Positions 8,241 through 16,734 of a stretch of 64,000 bases of DNA are shown here, piece after piece. The translations under genes were made by a program, and so were the position numbers. Source of the stretch: Azospirillum sp. B21 (GTDB lineage Bacteria; Pseudomonadota; Alphaproteobacteria; Azospirillales; Azospirillaceae); assembly GCF_008364825.1 (NCBI RefSeq), contig NZ_VTTO01000007.1:186001-250000 (forward strand), in the 5' to 3' direction. The notes below the pieces were generated by a model that ran no database searches, was not told the DNA's origin, and saw nothing but the letters and a program-made list of their open reading frames with translations. Each line of letters starts with the position of its first letter. The stretch's first letter is position 1.

Positions 8241-9080
8241 ATGACGCCAGCGCCTTTCCCCACAAGGCAACTCCACCCCCGCCAGACCTCCGCCGTCGTG
8301 GTGGGGGGGCTGAACTGCGAGCTGGCCGGCCGCAAGGTCCTGTCGGACATCGGATTCACCGTTCCACACGGGGCGATCCTCGGCATTCTCGGGCCGAACG
8401 GCTCCGGCAAGACCACGTTGCTGCGCTGCCTTGCCGGCCTGCAGGCTCCCTCGGCCGGGCAGATACGCATCGACGGGGCCGATCCGCGCGCCCTGCGCCC
8501 GGCAGAGCTTGCCCGCCGTCTGGCTCTCCAGGCGCAGGATTCCGCCGCGGCGCTCGGCTTCACCGTGCGTGACGTGGTCGGCATGGGGCGGCTGGTCCAC
8601 CGCCGTTCGGTCTTCTCGGGAAGCGGAGTAGAAGATCGCGCTATCGTCGAGGATGCGCTGGCCCGGCTGGAGTTGGAGGCGCTCGCCGAGCGGCCGGTCG
8701 AACAGCTGTCGGGCGGTGAGCGGCAGCGGGTGATGATCGCCCGCGCTCTGGCGCAACGCCCGCGCATCCTGCTGCTGGACGAGCCAACAAACCATCTGGA
8801 CATCCAGCACCGCTTCGCCGTCCTCGATCTGGTGCGCTCGCTGGGCATCACCGTGGTGATGACGCTGCACGACATCGAATTGGCGGCGCGTTGGTGCGAC
8901 CGCCTGCTGCTGCTGAAGGACGGCCGCCTGCAGGCCGACGCCGCGCCGGAGGAGGCACTGACGGCGGAGCGGCTCACCGCCGTCTACCGGGTCGCCGCCG
9001 CCGTGGACCGCCGCCCGTGCGATGGCCGGCTGCGCATCGACCTGTCGCCGCTGGCGCCTCGCCGGATGGACCTCGCATGA
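8241..9080 (+). CDS. ABC transporter ATPase of the iron/B12 family (BtuD/FepC-like)
   Basis: 279 residues. Walker A GPNGSGKTT (about residue 50), Q-loop, signature LSGGERQRVMIARAL, Walker B ILLLDEPTNHLDIQH and a switch histidine in TLHDIELAARW are all present. This is the usual ATPase of FecCD/BtuCD-type importers for siderophores, haem or cobalamin. ATG 8241 was chosen because the family homology begins shortly after it and AGGA lies just upstream; an in-frame ATG at 8130 would overlap the riboswitch expression platform. The stop overlaps the next start by ATGA, so the operon is coupled. Regulated by the upstream riboswitch. Confidence 0.92.
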   Translation: MTPAPFPTRQLHPRQTSAVVVGGLNCELAGRKVLSDIGFTVPHGAILGILGPNGSGKTTLLRCLAGLQAPSAGQIRIDGADPRALRPAELARRLALQAQDSAAALGFTVRDVVGMGRLVHRRSVFSGSGVEDRAIVEDALARLELEALAERPVEQLSGGERQRVMIARALAQRPRILLLDEPTNHLDIQHRFAVLDLVRSLGITVVMTLHDIELAARWCDRLLLLKDGRLQADAAPEEALTAERLTAVYRVAAAVDRRPCDGRLRIDLSPLAPRRMDLA

Positions 9081-10063
9081 TCCCGGTCCTTCTCCGCCAC
9101 CTTGTCCGCAACGCTTTGCTTGCCGCCGGGCTTGCACTGCCTTTCGCTTCCGCCCAGGCGCAGAGCTATCCGGTGGAGGTGGCGAACTGCTTCGAAGCCG
9201 CCCGCTTCAGCGCTCCTCCCAAGCGGCCGATGGTCCATGACGTCAACATGACGCAGACCATGCTCGATCTCGGGCTGGCCGACCGGCTGGTCGCGGTGTC
9301 CGGTATCGCCGGAGCGGAACGCCACCTGATCGCCCCGCCGGGGGTGGTCGCCGCCCTGCCCCAACTGCCGGACCGCGCCCCGACGCTGGAGGCGGTTCTG
9401 GCCGCCGACCCGGATTTCCTGTTCGCGGGCTGGAGCTATGGCTTCAACGAGGCACGCGGCCTCACCCCGGCCCGTCTTGCGGAGATGGGCGTCGCCACCT
9501 ACACGCTGCGGGAAAGCTGCATCCGCATCGGCCCGCGCGAGCCGATCGGCATGGAGACGCTCTACGCCGACCTGCTGGCGCTGGGCCGGATCTTCGGCAT
9601 CGCCGGCCGGGCGGAGGCCATGGTCGCCGACTTCCGCCGCCGCGTCGCCGCGGTGACCCGGCTGACCGGCACCGCCGCCCGGCGGCCGCGCGTCATGTAT
9701 TGCGACGATTGCCACACCGACGCCGCCCCGCTGTCGGTCGGGCGCGAGGGCATGACCAGCCTACTGATGGAGCTGGCCGGCGGCCGCAACATCTTCGACG
9801 ACATCGCCAACAGCTATGTCCGGGTCAGCTGGGAGGAGATGGCGCGGCGCGACCCGCAATGGATCATCGTCAGCGACCACCACGTCCCGGCCGAGGCCGC
9901 CATCCGCTTCCTGCTGTCCGCCCCGCAGCTGGCCGACGTCGAGGCCGTGCGCAAGCGGCAGTTCATCGTCCTGACCTATGCCGAACAGACCCCGTCGACC
10001 CGCAATGTCGATGCTTTGGAGCGGATGGCCCGGACGCTGCACCCGGAGCTGTTCACGCCATGA
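9077..10063 (+). CDS. Periplasmic substrate-binding protein of the B12/siderophore ABC importer (BtuF-like)
   Basis: 328 residues. An N-terminal signal peptide (about 1-29, ending ASAQAQ) precedes a two-lobed FhuD/BtuF-type fold: HDVNMTQTMLDLGLADRLV and LPDRAPTLEAVLAADPDFLF are characteristic of the first lobe, and a long helix at about 195-215 links to the second lobe. A CDDC cysteine pair at about 215 is unusual for the family and might bind metal or form a disulfide. Start overlaps the ATPase stop by four bases. It should deliver the substrate to the downstream permease; riboswitch control points to a corrinoid but a metal chelate is not excluded. Confidence 0.88.
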   Translation: MIPVLLRHLVRNALLAAGLALPFASAQAQSYPVEVANCFEAARFSAPPKRPMVHDVNMTQTMLDLGLADRLVAVSGIAGAERHLIAPPGVVAALPQLPDRAPTLEAVLAADPDFLFAGWSYGFNEARGLTPARLAEMGVATYTLRESCIRIGPREPIGMETLYADLLALGRIFGIAGRAEAMVADFRRRVAAVTRLTGTAARRPRVMYCDDCHTDAAPLSVGREGMTSLLMELAGGRNIFDDIANSYVRVSWEEMARRDPQWIIVSDHHVPAEAAIRFLLSAPQLADVEAVRKRQFIVLTYAEQTPSTRNVDALERMARTLHPELFTP

Positions 10064-11088
10064 GCGGCCCCCGCGCGCTGCGTCTGTGCCTGGTGCTGAC
10101 CGCTGCCCTGATCCTGTCGCTCGTCGCAGCGGTCGGCTTCGGCGCCGCCCGCATCCCCACGACCACCGTCTGGTCGGTCGTCTCGCACGAGCTTTGGCCG
10201 GCAGCCTTCCCCGCGCAGGGCTTCGGCCGGGCGGAGCGCAACATCGTCTGGGAATTGCGGCTGCCCCGCGTTCTGCTGGGCGCGCTGGCCGGCGCCGGGC
10301 TGGCTGCGGTGGGAGCGGTGCTGCAGGTGGTGACGCGCAACCCGCTGGCCGACCCCTACCTGTTCGGCGTGTCGGCCGGCGCGTCGGTCGGGGCGGTGAG
10401 CGTCATCCTGTTCGCCGGCGTGGTGGCCGGAGCGCTGAGCCTGCCGGCCGCCGCTTTTCTCGGCGCGCTCGCCGCCATGTTGGCCGTCTTCGCCGCCGCG
10501 CGCGGGCGCGACGGCAGCGTGACCAGCGAGCGGCTGGTGCTGACCGGTGTGGCGGTCGCCTTCATCCTGCACGCCGTCACCAACGCCCTGATCGTCGCGA
10601 CGGCTGACCGCAGCGCCGACGCGGCGCTGTTCTGGATGATGGGCGGCTTCGGCACCGCGCGCTGGAGCGTCCTGCCCGCCCCTGCCCTGCTGACGCTGTG
10701 CGGGCTCGGCTGGCTGTGGCTGCGAGCCGAGACGGTCAACACGCTGGCACTCGGCGACGATGCGGCCCGCTCGCTCGGCACCGATCCGCAGAGGCTGCGG
10801 CTGGAGCTGTTCGTCGTCACCGCGCTGATGACCGGCGCGCTGGTGTCGGCCTGCGGCGGCATCGGCTTCGTCGGGCTGGTGCTGCCCCACATCGCGCGCC
10901 TGCTGGTGGGCGGGCATTTGCGGACGCTGCTGCCGGTGGCGGCCCTCGGCGGGGCCTTGCTGCTGCTGTGGGTGGATGTCGCCGCACGGACGCTGTTCGC
11001 CCCACGCGAAATCCCCGTCGGCGTGGCCACGGCCCTGGTCGGCGGCGCCTTCTTCCTGTGGCTGATGCGCCGCCGCGCGGCGGCCTGA
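10060..11088 (+). CDS. FecCD-type ABC importer permease (BtuC-like)
   Basis: 342 residues with about ten membrane segments, the normal size for BtuC/FecC. Family stretches are LRLPRVLLGALAGAGLA (about 67-83), VVTRNPLADPYLFGVSAGAS (about 93-112) and GGIGFVGLVLPHIARLLVG (about 265-285), the last being the ATPase-contact region. It overlaps the binding-protein stop by ATGA. A homodimer with the upstream ATPase and binding protein would form a complete importer; no second permease gene is present or needed. Confidence 0.93.
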   Translation: MSGPRALRLCLVLTAALILSLVAAVGFGAARIPTTTVWSVVSHELWPAAFPAQGFGRAERNIVWELRLPRVLLGALAGAGLAAVGAVLQVVTRNPLADPYLFGVSAGASVGAVSVILFAGVVAGALSLPAAAFLGALAAMLAVFAAARGRDGSVTSERLVLTGVAVAFILHAVTNALIVATADRSADAALFWMMGGFGTARWSVLPAPALLTLCGLGWLWLRAETVNTLALGDDAARSLGTDPQRLRLELFVVTALMTGALVSACGGIGFVGLVLPHIARLLVGGHLRTLLPVAALGGALLLLWVDVAARTLFAPREIPVGVATALVGGAFFLWLMRRRAAA

Positions 11089-11104
11089 CGAAAGCCGGAA
11101 ATCG

Positions 11105-11890
11105 ATGATTCCCACCCTTCAATCGCCGTCGCGCGCCATCGTGCTCTATGGACGGGCCTCCTTCGACCATGGGCAGAACCTCAAGGCGCTGGCCGCGGCC
11201 CTGACCGCGCTTCAGGCCGCACGCGGCGCTTCCGCAACGGTCGCGACCGCCCATGCCGATCTGTCCGGCCCTGCCCTGCCTGCCGTGCTGGCGGAGCTGG
11301 AGCGCGCCGGAATCGAAGAGGCGCTGGTGATCCCCAGCATGGTGCCGGCCGACCCCAGCCTGTCGGCCTGGCTGCCGGGCGCGCTCAGCCATTGGGCCGG
11401 CACGCGCAACTCCCGGATGACTGTGCGGCTCGCTCCTCCGGTTGAAAGCGCGCTGGACCTGCCGGCAGCCCTCGACCGTATCGCCGGCGGCCCGTCCGAC
11501 AGCATGGACGATGTGCGCAGCGTCGAGCCCAGCCTCGGCAAGCCCGGCTGGTCGGAGATCCCCGAGCATCGCCGCCAACTGTTCTTCTGCACCGGTGCGC
11601 GTTGCCTGCATCGCGGCGCCGATGCGCTGTACCAGCATCTGCGCACCGCCATGAAGCCACACCGTGCGCTGAACGCCGGTCCCCGTCGGGTGATGTGCGC
11701 ACGGACCAGCTGCCTCTATCCCTGCAACCAAGGGCCCTTGCTGGTGATCCAGCCGGATGCGGTCTGGTATGGCGGGCTGACGCCGGAGCGGATCGACCGC
11801 ATTGTCGAAAGCCATCTGCTGGCCGACAGCCCGAGCGCCGCGGACATCCTTCACAGCAACCGGCCGGCGGAGGACGCCCCGATGGGCTGA
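11105..11890 (+). CDS. CbiX-like (degenerate) domain fused to a thioredoxin-like [2Fe-2S] ferredoxin domain
   Basis: 261 residues. The N-terminal half (about 10-125) resembles small cobalt chelatases CbiX/SirB in length and in the alternating strand-helix pattern, but the expected GHGSR start is LYGRASF and the second histidine-bearing segment reads PSMVPADPSLSAWLP, so both catalytic histidines of the chelatase seem lost. The C-terminal half (about 155-245) has four cysteines in CTGARC and CARTSCLYPC, typical of thioredoxin-fold [2Fe-2S] ferredoxins. It follows the permease by 16 bases in the riboswitch operon. A role in cobalt/corrinoid handling or reduction is inferred; chelation itself is doubtful. 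Confidence 0.7.
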   Translation: MIPTLQSPSRAIVLYGRASFDHGQNLKALAAALTALQAARGASATVATAHADLSGPALPAVLAELERAGIEEALVIPSMVPADPSLSAWLPGALSHWAGTRNSRMTVRLAPPVESALDLPAALDRIAGGPSDSMDDVRSVEPSLGKPGWSEIPEHRRQLFFCTGARCLHRGADALYQHLRTAMKPHRALNAGPRRVMCARTSCLYPCNQGPLLVIQPDAVWYGGLTPERIDRIVESHLLADSPSAADILHSNRPAEDAPMG

Positions 11891-11956
11891 CGCCGCCGCC
11901 CTGCACCGCCCGGCGAATCCGGGGACGCCTTCTCGAAACACCCCGACCCGACCGCC

Positions 11957-11979
11957 TCCGCGAAGACCGCCTTCGCGGA
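11957..11979 (+). terminator. Hairpin before the TonB receptor gene
   Basis: TCCGCGAAG and CTTCGCGGA form a perfect 9-bp stem with a 5-base loop, followed by a pyrimidine-rich stretch that includes CCTTTTCC. It lies between the ferredoxin-fusion gene and the receptor gene and could act as an attenuator or weak terminator that lowers or separates receptor expression. Confidence 0.45.
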
Positions 11980-12023
11980 ATGCCTTTCCTCATCCTTTTC
12001 CAAGCCAATCCGGAGGATCATCG

Positions 12024-14180
12024 ATGCCGCCCGCTCCTTCCCGTCCCAGCCGCCGCCCGGCCCCACTGGCAACACTGTTCCTGGTCGCCGCCACCGTCGC
12101 GCCCGCTGCCGCAAGTGCCGAGGAGGGCGACGCACCGCTCACCCTGTCCCCCGTCACCGTGACCGGGCGTTCGGCGGATGCGGCTCCCGCCGGTCTGGCG
12201 CTCGACCGGCCGAACAGCGGCGGCAGCCGGTTGGACCTCACCCCGCTGGAAACCCCGGCCAGCATCGAGGTGATCTCCGACCGGACCATCCGCGACCGCG
12301 GCCAGACCATCGTGACGGAGGCCGTCACCCAGAACGCCACCGGCTTCACCACGCTGGCGGCACCCGGCAATGGAGGTTCCTCGCTGGCAACGCGCGGCTT
12401 CGCCGGCCATGGCTCGGTGATGCAACTCTATGACGGCACGCGGCTCTATGTCGGGTCGGGGACCGTCACCTTCCCCTTCGACACGTGGTCGACGGAGCGG
12501 ATCGAGGTGCTGCGCGGTCCGGCTTCCGTCTTATATGGCGAGGGGGCTATCGGCGGCGTCGTCAATGTGGTGCCCAAGCGGCCGACGACGGATTTCCGCA
12601 ACGAGGCGATGGTCGCCATCGGCACCGACGGCACCCGGCGCGCCGCCGTCGGCAGCGGCGCTCCGGTCAGCGAAAAGCTGTCCTACCGGCTGGACGTCAG
12701 CGGCAACCGCTCCGATGGCTGGGTCGACCGCGGCGACACCAAGTCCCTCGCGGTCTCCGGTGCCGTGAAGCTGCAGGCGACGCCGGACCTCGCAATCATC
12801 CTGTCGAACGATTACGGCGACCAGCAGCCGCAAGAATATTTCGGGACGCCGCTGATCGCCGGCCGGCTCGACAGCGCACTGCGGCATCGCAACTTCAACG
12901 TGGCCGACAGCGAGATCCGCTATCGCGACAACTGGACCCAGCTGAAGGCCGAATGGGCGGTGTCCGACGCGCTGACCCTGCGCAACACCGCCTATCACCT
13001 GACCAGCCACCGCCATTGGAAGAATGTGGAAAGCTATGCCTGGAATGCCGCCAGCCGGCAGGTGCTGCGCGACAGCTACATAGAGATCTATCACGACCAG
13101 CGGCAGGTCGGCGACCGCTTCGACGCGACGTGGCGCAGCAGCCTCTTCGGCATGAAGAACGAACTGGTCGGCGGCTTCGACCTGAACCGGATCGAGTTCA
13201 AGCACGCCAACAACTCGCCCTACGGCGGCTCCAGCACGGTCGATCCCTTCGAGCCGGCGCCCGGCCTGTTCCTCAACAGCGCCGGCACCACTCCGCGCAG
13301 CCGGTCGCGCACCCGCCAATATTCGCTGTTCGCCGAGGACCGGCTGTCGGTGACGCCGCAACTGTCGCTGATCGGCGGCATCCGCCATGACGCGCCGACG
13401 GTGGAGCGCCGGGATCTGGTGACGGGAAGCAGCTACACCAAGGACTTTCGCGCCACCAGCTGGCGGACCGGCGCGGTGTACGAGGTGATGCCCGGCCTCG
13501 CTCTCTACGGCCAGTACGCCACCGCGGTCGATCCGGTCGGGAACCTGATTTCGCTGTCGCCGACGCAGAAGGATTTCGACCTGTCCACCGGCCGGCAAGT
13601 GGAGATCGGCGTCAAGCAATCCTTCCTGGAGGGGCGCGGCGAGTGGACGCTGGCCGCCTACCGCATCGTCAAGGACAAGCTGCTCACCACCGATCCCAAC
13701 CGGCCCGGCGTGACGATGCAGGTCGGCCGGCAATCGTCGCGGGGGCTGGAGGCGTCCCTGTCGCTCGGCCTGTGGGAGGGTGTGCGGGTGGACGTCAACG
13801 GCGCGCTGCTGCGGGCCAAATATGACGACTTCACGCAATCGGTTTCGGGCCGCGCGGTGTCCTATGCCGGCAATGTGCCGACCGGCGTGCCGGAGCGCAC
13901 CGCCAATGTCTGGGCCAACTGGGCCTTCCTGCCGGATTGGGAGGTGCGGGCCGGCCTGCAATATGTCGGCAAGACCTACGCCGACGCCGCCAACAGCAGC
14001 GTCCGGCCCGCCTACACCGTCGTCAATGCCGGGCTGGATTACCGGCCGACCGGCGACACCAAGCTGAGCCTGCGCGCCTTCAACCTGTTCGACGAGGTCT
14101 ATGCGGTGGCCGGCAGCGCGAACAGTTGGGTGCTCGGCCGCCCGCGCTCGGCCGAACTGGCCTTCTCGATGACCTTCTGA
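12024..14180 (+). CDS. TonB-dependent outer membrane receptor, siderophore-receptor type
   Basis: 718 residues. Signal peptide at about 1-35, a TonB-box-like LSPVTVTGR at about 46-54, plug domain with ASIEVISDRTIRDRG, then a 22-strand barrel ending in phenylalanine (ELAFSMTF) as usual for outer membrane proteins. The sequence pattern follows FhuA/FecA-type receptors rather than BtuB. ATG 12024 was chosen for the GGAGGATCATCG ribosome site and the signal peptide directly after it; longer in-frame starts overlap the upstream gene. Together with the ABC genes it would form a full uptake route across both membranes, presumably under the same riboswitch unless the hairpin at 11957 separates it. 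Confidence 0.93.
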   Translation: MPPAPSRPSRRPAPLATLFLVAATVAPAAASAEEGDAPLTLSPVTVTGRSADAAPAGLALDRPNSGGSRLDLTPLETPASIEVISDRTIRDRGQTIVTEAVTQNATGFTTLAAPGNGGSSLATRGFAGHGSVMQLYDGTRLYVGSGTVTFPFDTWSTERIEVLRGPASVLYGEGAIGGVVNVVPKRPTTDFRNEAMVAIGTDGTRRAAVGSGAPVSEKLSYRLDVSGNRSDGWVDRGDTKSLAVSGAVKLQATPDLAIILSNDYGDQQPQEYFGTPLIAGRLDSALRHRNFNVADSEIRYRDNWTQLKAEWAVSDALTLRNTAYHLTSHRHWKNVESYAWNAASRQVLRDSYIEIYHDQRQVGDRFDATWRSSLFGMKNELVGGFDLNRIEFKHANNSPYGGSSTVDPFEPAPGLFLNSAGTTPRSRSRTRQYSLFAEDRLSVTPQLSLIGGIRHDAPTVERRDLVTGSSYTKDFRATSWRTGAVYEVMPGLALYGQYATAVDPVGNLISLSPTQKDFDLSTGRQVEIGVKQSFLEGRGEWTLAAYRIVKDKLLTTDPNRPGVTMQVGRQSSRGLEASLSLGLWEGVRVDVNGALLRAKYDDFTQSVSGRAVSYAGNVPTGVPERTANVWANWAFLPDWEVRAGLQYVGKTYADAANSSVRPAYTVVNAGLDYRPTGDTKLSLRAFNLFDEVYAVAGSANSWVLGRPRSAELAFSMTF

Positions 14181-14195
14181 CCTCCGCGCCGGCCG

Positions 14196-14849
14196 TCACT
14201 CCTCCGGGGTCAGCATCTCCGCCTTGCGGACGAGGTCGGCGACCGAGCGGACCTGCATCTTCCGCATCACCTTGCCGCGGTGAAGCTTCACCGTCACTTC
14301 GCTGATGCCGAGATCGCCGGCGATCTGCTTGTTCAGCCGGCCCTTGACCACCGCGGCCATCACCTCGCGTTCCCGCGGGGTCAGGGTCGCGGCCTGCGCC
14401 TCGACCGTCATGGTGGCGGTCCGCTCGCGCCGCCGGGCACGGTCGCGGGCGATGGCGGCTTCCACCGCGTCCAGCATGTCCTGGTCGCGGAAGGGCTTGA
14501 TCAGGAAATCCATCGCCCCGGCCTTCATCGCCCGCACCGACATCGGCACGTCGGCGAAGCCGGTCATGAAGACGATGGGCAGCGCGATGCCCAGGCTCTC
14601 CAGCCTCGTCTGGAACTCCAGCCCGCCCAAGCCGGGAAGCCGCACGTCGAGGATCAGGCAACCCGGCCGGTCGGGAACCGCCGCCGCCAGCAGTTCGGCC
14701 GTGCTGCCGAAGGCGCGGCTTTCGATGCCGACGGACCGCAGAAGGTCGGCCACCGCCTCCCTCATGCCGCCGTCGTCGTCCACGACGAGAACCAGCGGAT
14801 CGTCCTTGGCCGATAACGGGGCCTGTTGCGCGGCGGGGGTTGGCGGCAT
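14196..14849 (-). CDS. FixJ/NarL-like response regulator
   Basis: 217 residues. The receiver domain (about 20-130) has the phosphoacceptor aspartate in CLILDVRLPGLGG, the conserved threonine in FMTGFAD and lysine in IKPFRDQD. The C-terminal LuxR-type helix-turn-helix (about 150-210) reads LTPREREVMAAVVKG then ISEVTVKLHRGKVM. This is the FixJ architecture. The kinase gene ends only five bases upstream of the start, so the two are cotranscribed. Targets are unknown; no FixJ-type site was recognised in the window. Confidence 0.94.
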   Translation of the reverse strand: MPPTPAAQQAPLSAKDDPLVLVVDDDGGMREAVADLLRSVGIESRAFGSTAELLAAAVPDRPGCLILDVRLPGLGGLEFQTRLESLGIALPIVFMTGFADVPMSVRAMKAGAMDFLIKPFRDQDMLDAVEAAIARDRARRRERTATMTVEAQAATLTPREREVMAAVVKGRLNKQIAGDLGISEVTVKLHRGKVMRKMQVRSVADLVRKAEMLTPEE

Positions 14850-14854
14850 GGCGG

Positions 14855-16519
14855 TCAGTCCTCTCGTGCCGGCGCCAGCGGCGCGGCTGGCGATGGGGTG
14901 GCCGGCAATGGGGTGGATGGCGGGTGCGACGCCGCGGGAATGGTGAACTCGAACACCGCGCCGCCCTCCGGATGGTTGTGGACGGTCAGCGTGCCGCCGC
15001 AGGATTCGATCGTGGAGCGGCAGATGGCCAGCCCCATGCCCATGCCGTCCGGCCGGGTGGTGAAGAAGGGATCGAACAGGCGGGCGCGGCTGCCCTCGTC
15101 GATGCCCCGGCCGCGGTCGCGCACGGAAACCCGCACCTGCGGCATGCCCTGGATCGCCTCGGGACTGTCGACGGTCACGGTCAGGTCGCGTCGGGGGCTG
15201 CCGGCTTCCGCCATTGCGTACAGGCCGTTGGTAACGAGGTTGATCAGCACCTGCTGCAGCCCCACCCGGCTTCCCCGCACCGGCGGAACATCGGCGGCGA
15301 AGTCGGTGGACAGGACCGCGGCGGCGGCCGACAGTTCGCGCTCCAACAGCAGCGCCACCTCCCCCACCAACTGGCGCAGGTCGATGGTCTCGTCGCAATG
15401 GGCGTCCTTGACCAGCATGCCGCGCGTCCGCTGCACGATCTCGGCGGCACGCTTGCCGTCGCGGATCATGCGGTCCACCGCCTTGGCGGCGGTGTCGATG
15501 TCGGGCGGGTCGCGGCGCAGCCAGCGCAGGCATGCCTGCGCGTTCAGCACGATGGCGCCCAGCGGCTGGTTCAGCTCATGGGCGATGGAGGCGGACAGGG
15601 CGCCCAGCGTGGCGGCGCGCGCGGCGCGGGCGAGTTCGGCCTGGGCGGCCAGCAGCGCCTCCTGCGTGCGTTCGCGCTGGGTGATGTCGACGATGCCGAC
15701 CACGACCTGATCGAAGCCGATCCCGTCGTCGGGAAAGCTGATGCCGAGCAGCACGGTCAGGACGCGCCCGTCGGCGGCGATCAGCTGCGCCCGCCCCTCG
15801 AACCGGTTACGCCCTTCCCAAAGCGCCAGAAGCACCTGCGGCATCGCCGGATCGTCGGCGGGAAGAAAACGTTCGAGCGGCCCCAGCACCTCCGTCCGGT
15901 CGGCCGCACCCAGCAATTCGAGCGTGGCGTCGTTGACGTTCGTGGTGACGATCAGCGCCCCCATCTTCCGCGCCCAGCCGGGATTGGCCTGCGCGTAGGC
16001 GGTGAGGTCCGTCACGCCGTCGGCCCGCAGGGCGTCGAGCGCGGCCATAACGGCGGTGAAGTCCTGCTCCCACAGGGAAACGCGCGCCTGCTCGAACATG
16101 CTGCGGTAACGCTTCTCGCTGCGCGCCAGCGCCCCGTTGGCCCGCACCAGCAGCGCCCGGGAATCATGATCCCGCACCAGCAGCGCGCCGGTGATCAGGA
16201 TGGCCGACAGCGACACGCCGCAGCGCAGCACCGCCGACAGGTCCATGTCGTGCCAGTGGGACAGCAGGAAGGACAGCACCGCCAGCAGCCCGCAGCCGGC
16301 CGCCACCCGCAGGATCCCCCGCCGGGACAGCGTGGTTGCCGCCAGGAGGAGCACCAGGACATAGAGGACGGCGATGGCGCTCTCGATGTCGGTGAAGGTG
16401 TCGATGACGAACACCGCAAATGCCAGCGGAATCGCGAGCACGCCGATCCGGCGCTCGTTCGGCCGCCCGGCCGTATGCGAACCGCCCGGCACGGCAGCTG
16501 TTCCTCCGCTTGCTCCCAT
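14855..16519 (-). CDS. Membrane sensor histidine kinase with PAS-like domain (FixL-like output)
   Basis: 554 residues from the ATG at 16519; an in-frame start 58 codons upstream adds a basic, unstructured stretch and was rejected. Four hydrophobic helices lie at about 20-120, then a PAS-like region (about 130-290, starting RSMFEQARVSLWEQD, with a GIVDITQRERTQ end). The kinase core follows: H-box ASIAHELNQPLGA, N-box LINLVTNGLYAMAE, and glycine boxes GRGID and GMGMGLAICRS. A proline-rich tail ends the protein. Partner of the downstream response regulator. The signal is unknown; no haem-binding motif was verified in the PAS region. Confidence 0.93.
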   Translation of the reverse strand: MGASGGTAAVPGGSHTAGRPNERRIGVLAIPLAFAVFVIDTFTDIESAIAVLYVLVLLLAATTLSRRGILRVAAGCGLLAVLSFLLSHWHDMDLSAVLRCGVSLSAILITGALLVRDHDSRALLVRANGALARSEKRYRSMFEQARVSLWEQDFTAVMAALDALRADGVTDLTAYAQANPGWARKMGALIVTTNVNDATLELLGAADRTEVLGPLERFLPADDPAMPQVLLALWEGRNRFEGRAQLIAADGRVLTVLLGISFPDDGIGFDQVVVGIVDITQRERTQEALLAAQAELARAARAATLGALSASIAHELNQPLGAIVLNAQACLRWLRRDPPDIDTAAKAVDRMIRDGKRAAEIVQRTRGMLVKDAHCDETIDLRQLVGEVALLLERELSAAAAVLSTDFAADVPPVRGSRVGLQQVLINLVTNGLYAMAEAGSPRRDLTVTVDSPEAIQGMPQVRVSVRDRGRGIDEGSRARLFDPFFTTRPDGMGMGLAICRSTIESCGGTLTVHNHPEGGAVFEFTIPAASHPPSTPLPATPSPAAPLAPARED

Positions 16520-16734
16520 GCGCCCGCTTCCAACCCCCGCGTCGTGCCGTTGCGTTTCCGGCAGCCTAAGTACGGGCGGCGCCCGCTTCTTGAACGATCT
16601 GGCGATGAATTGACGGATCTGAACCGTCCGCCGCCAGTCATACCTTGGTTTGCTTGGAGGACGCCCGGCACCGGCGCTACCATCCTCCCTCACGCAAGTA
16701 CCTCTACAAGCACATCCGGCCGCAGGAGCCCGCC

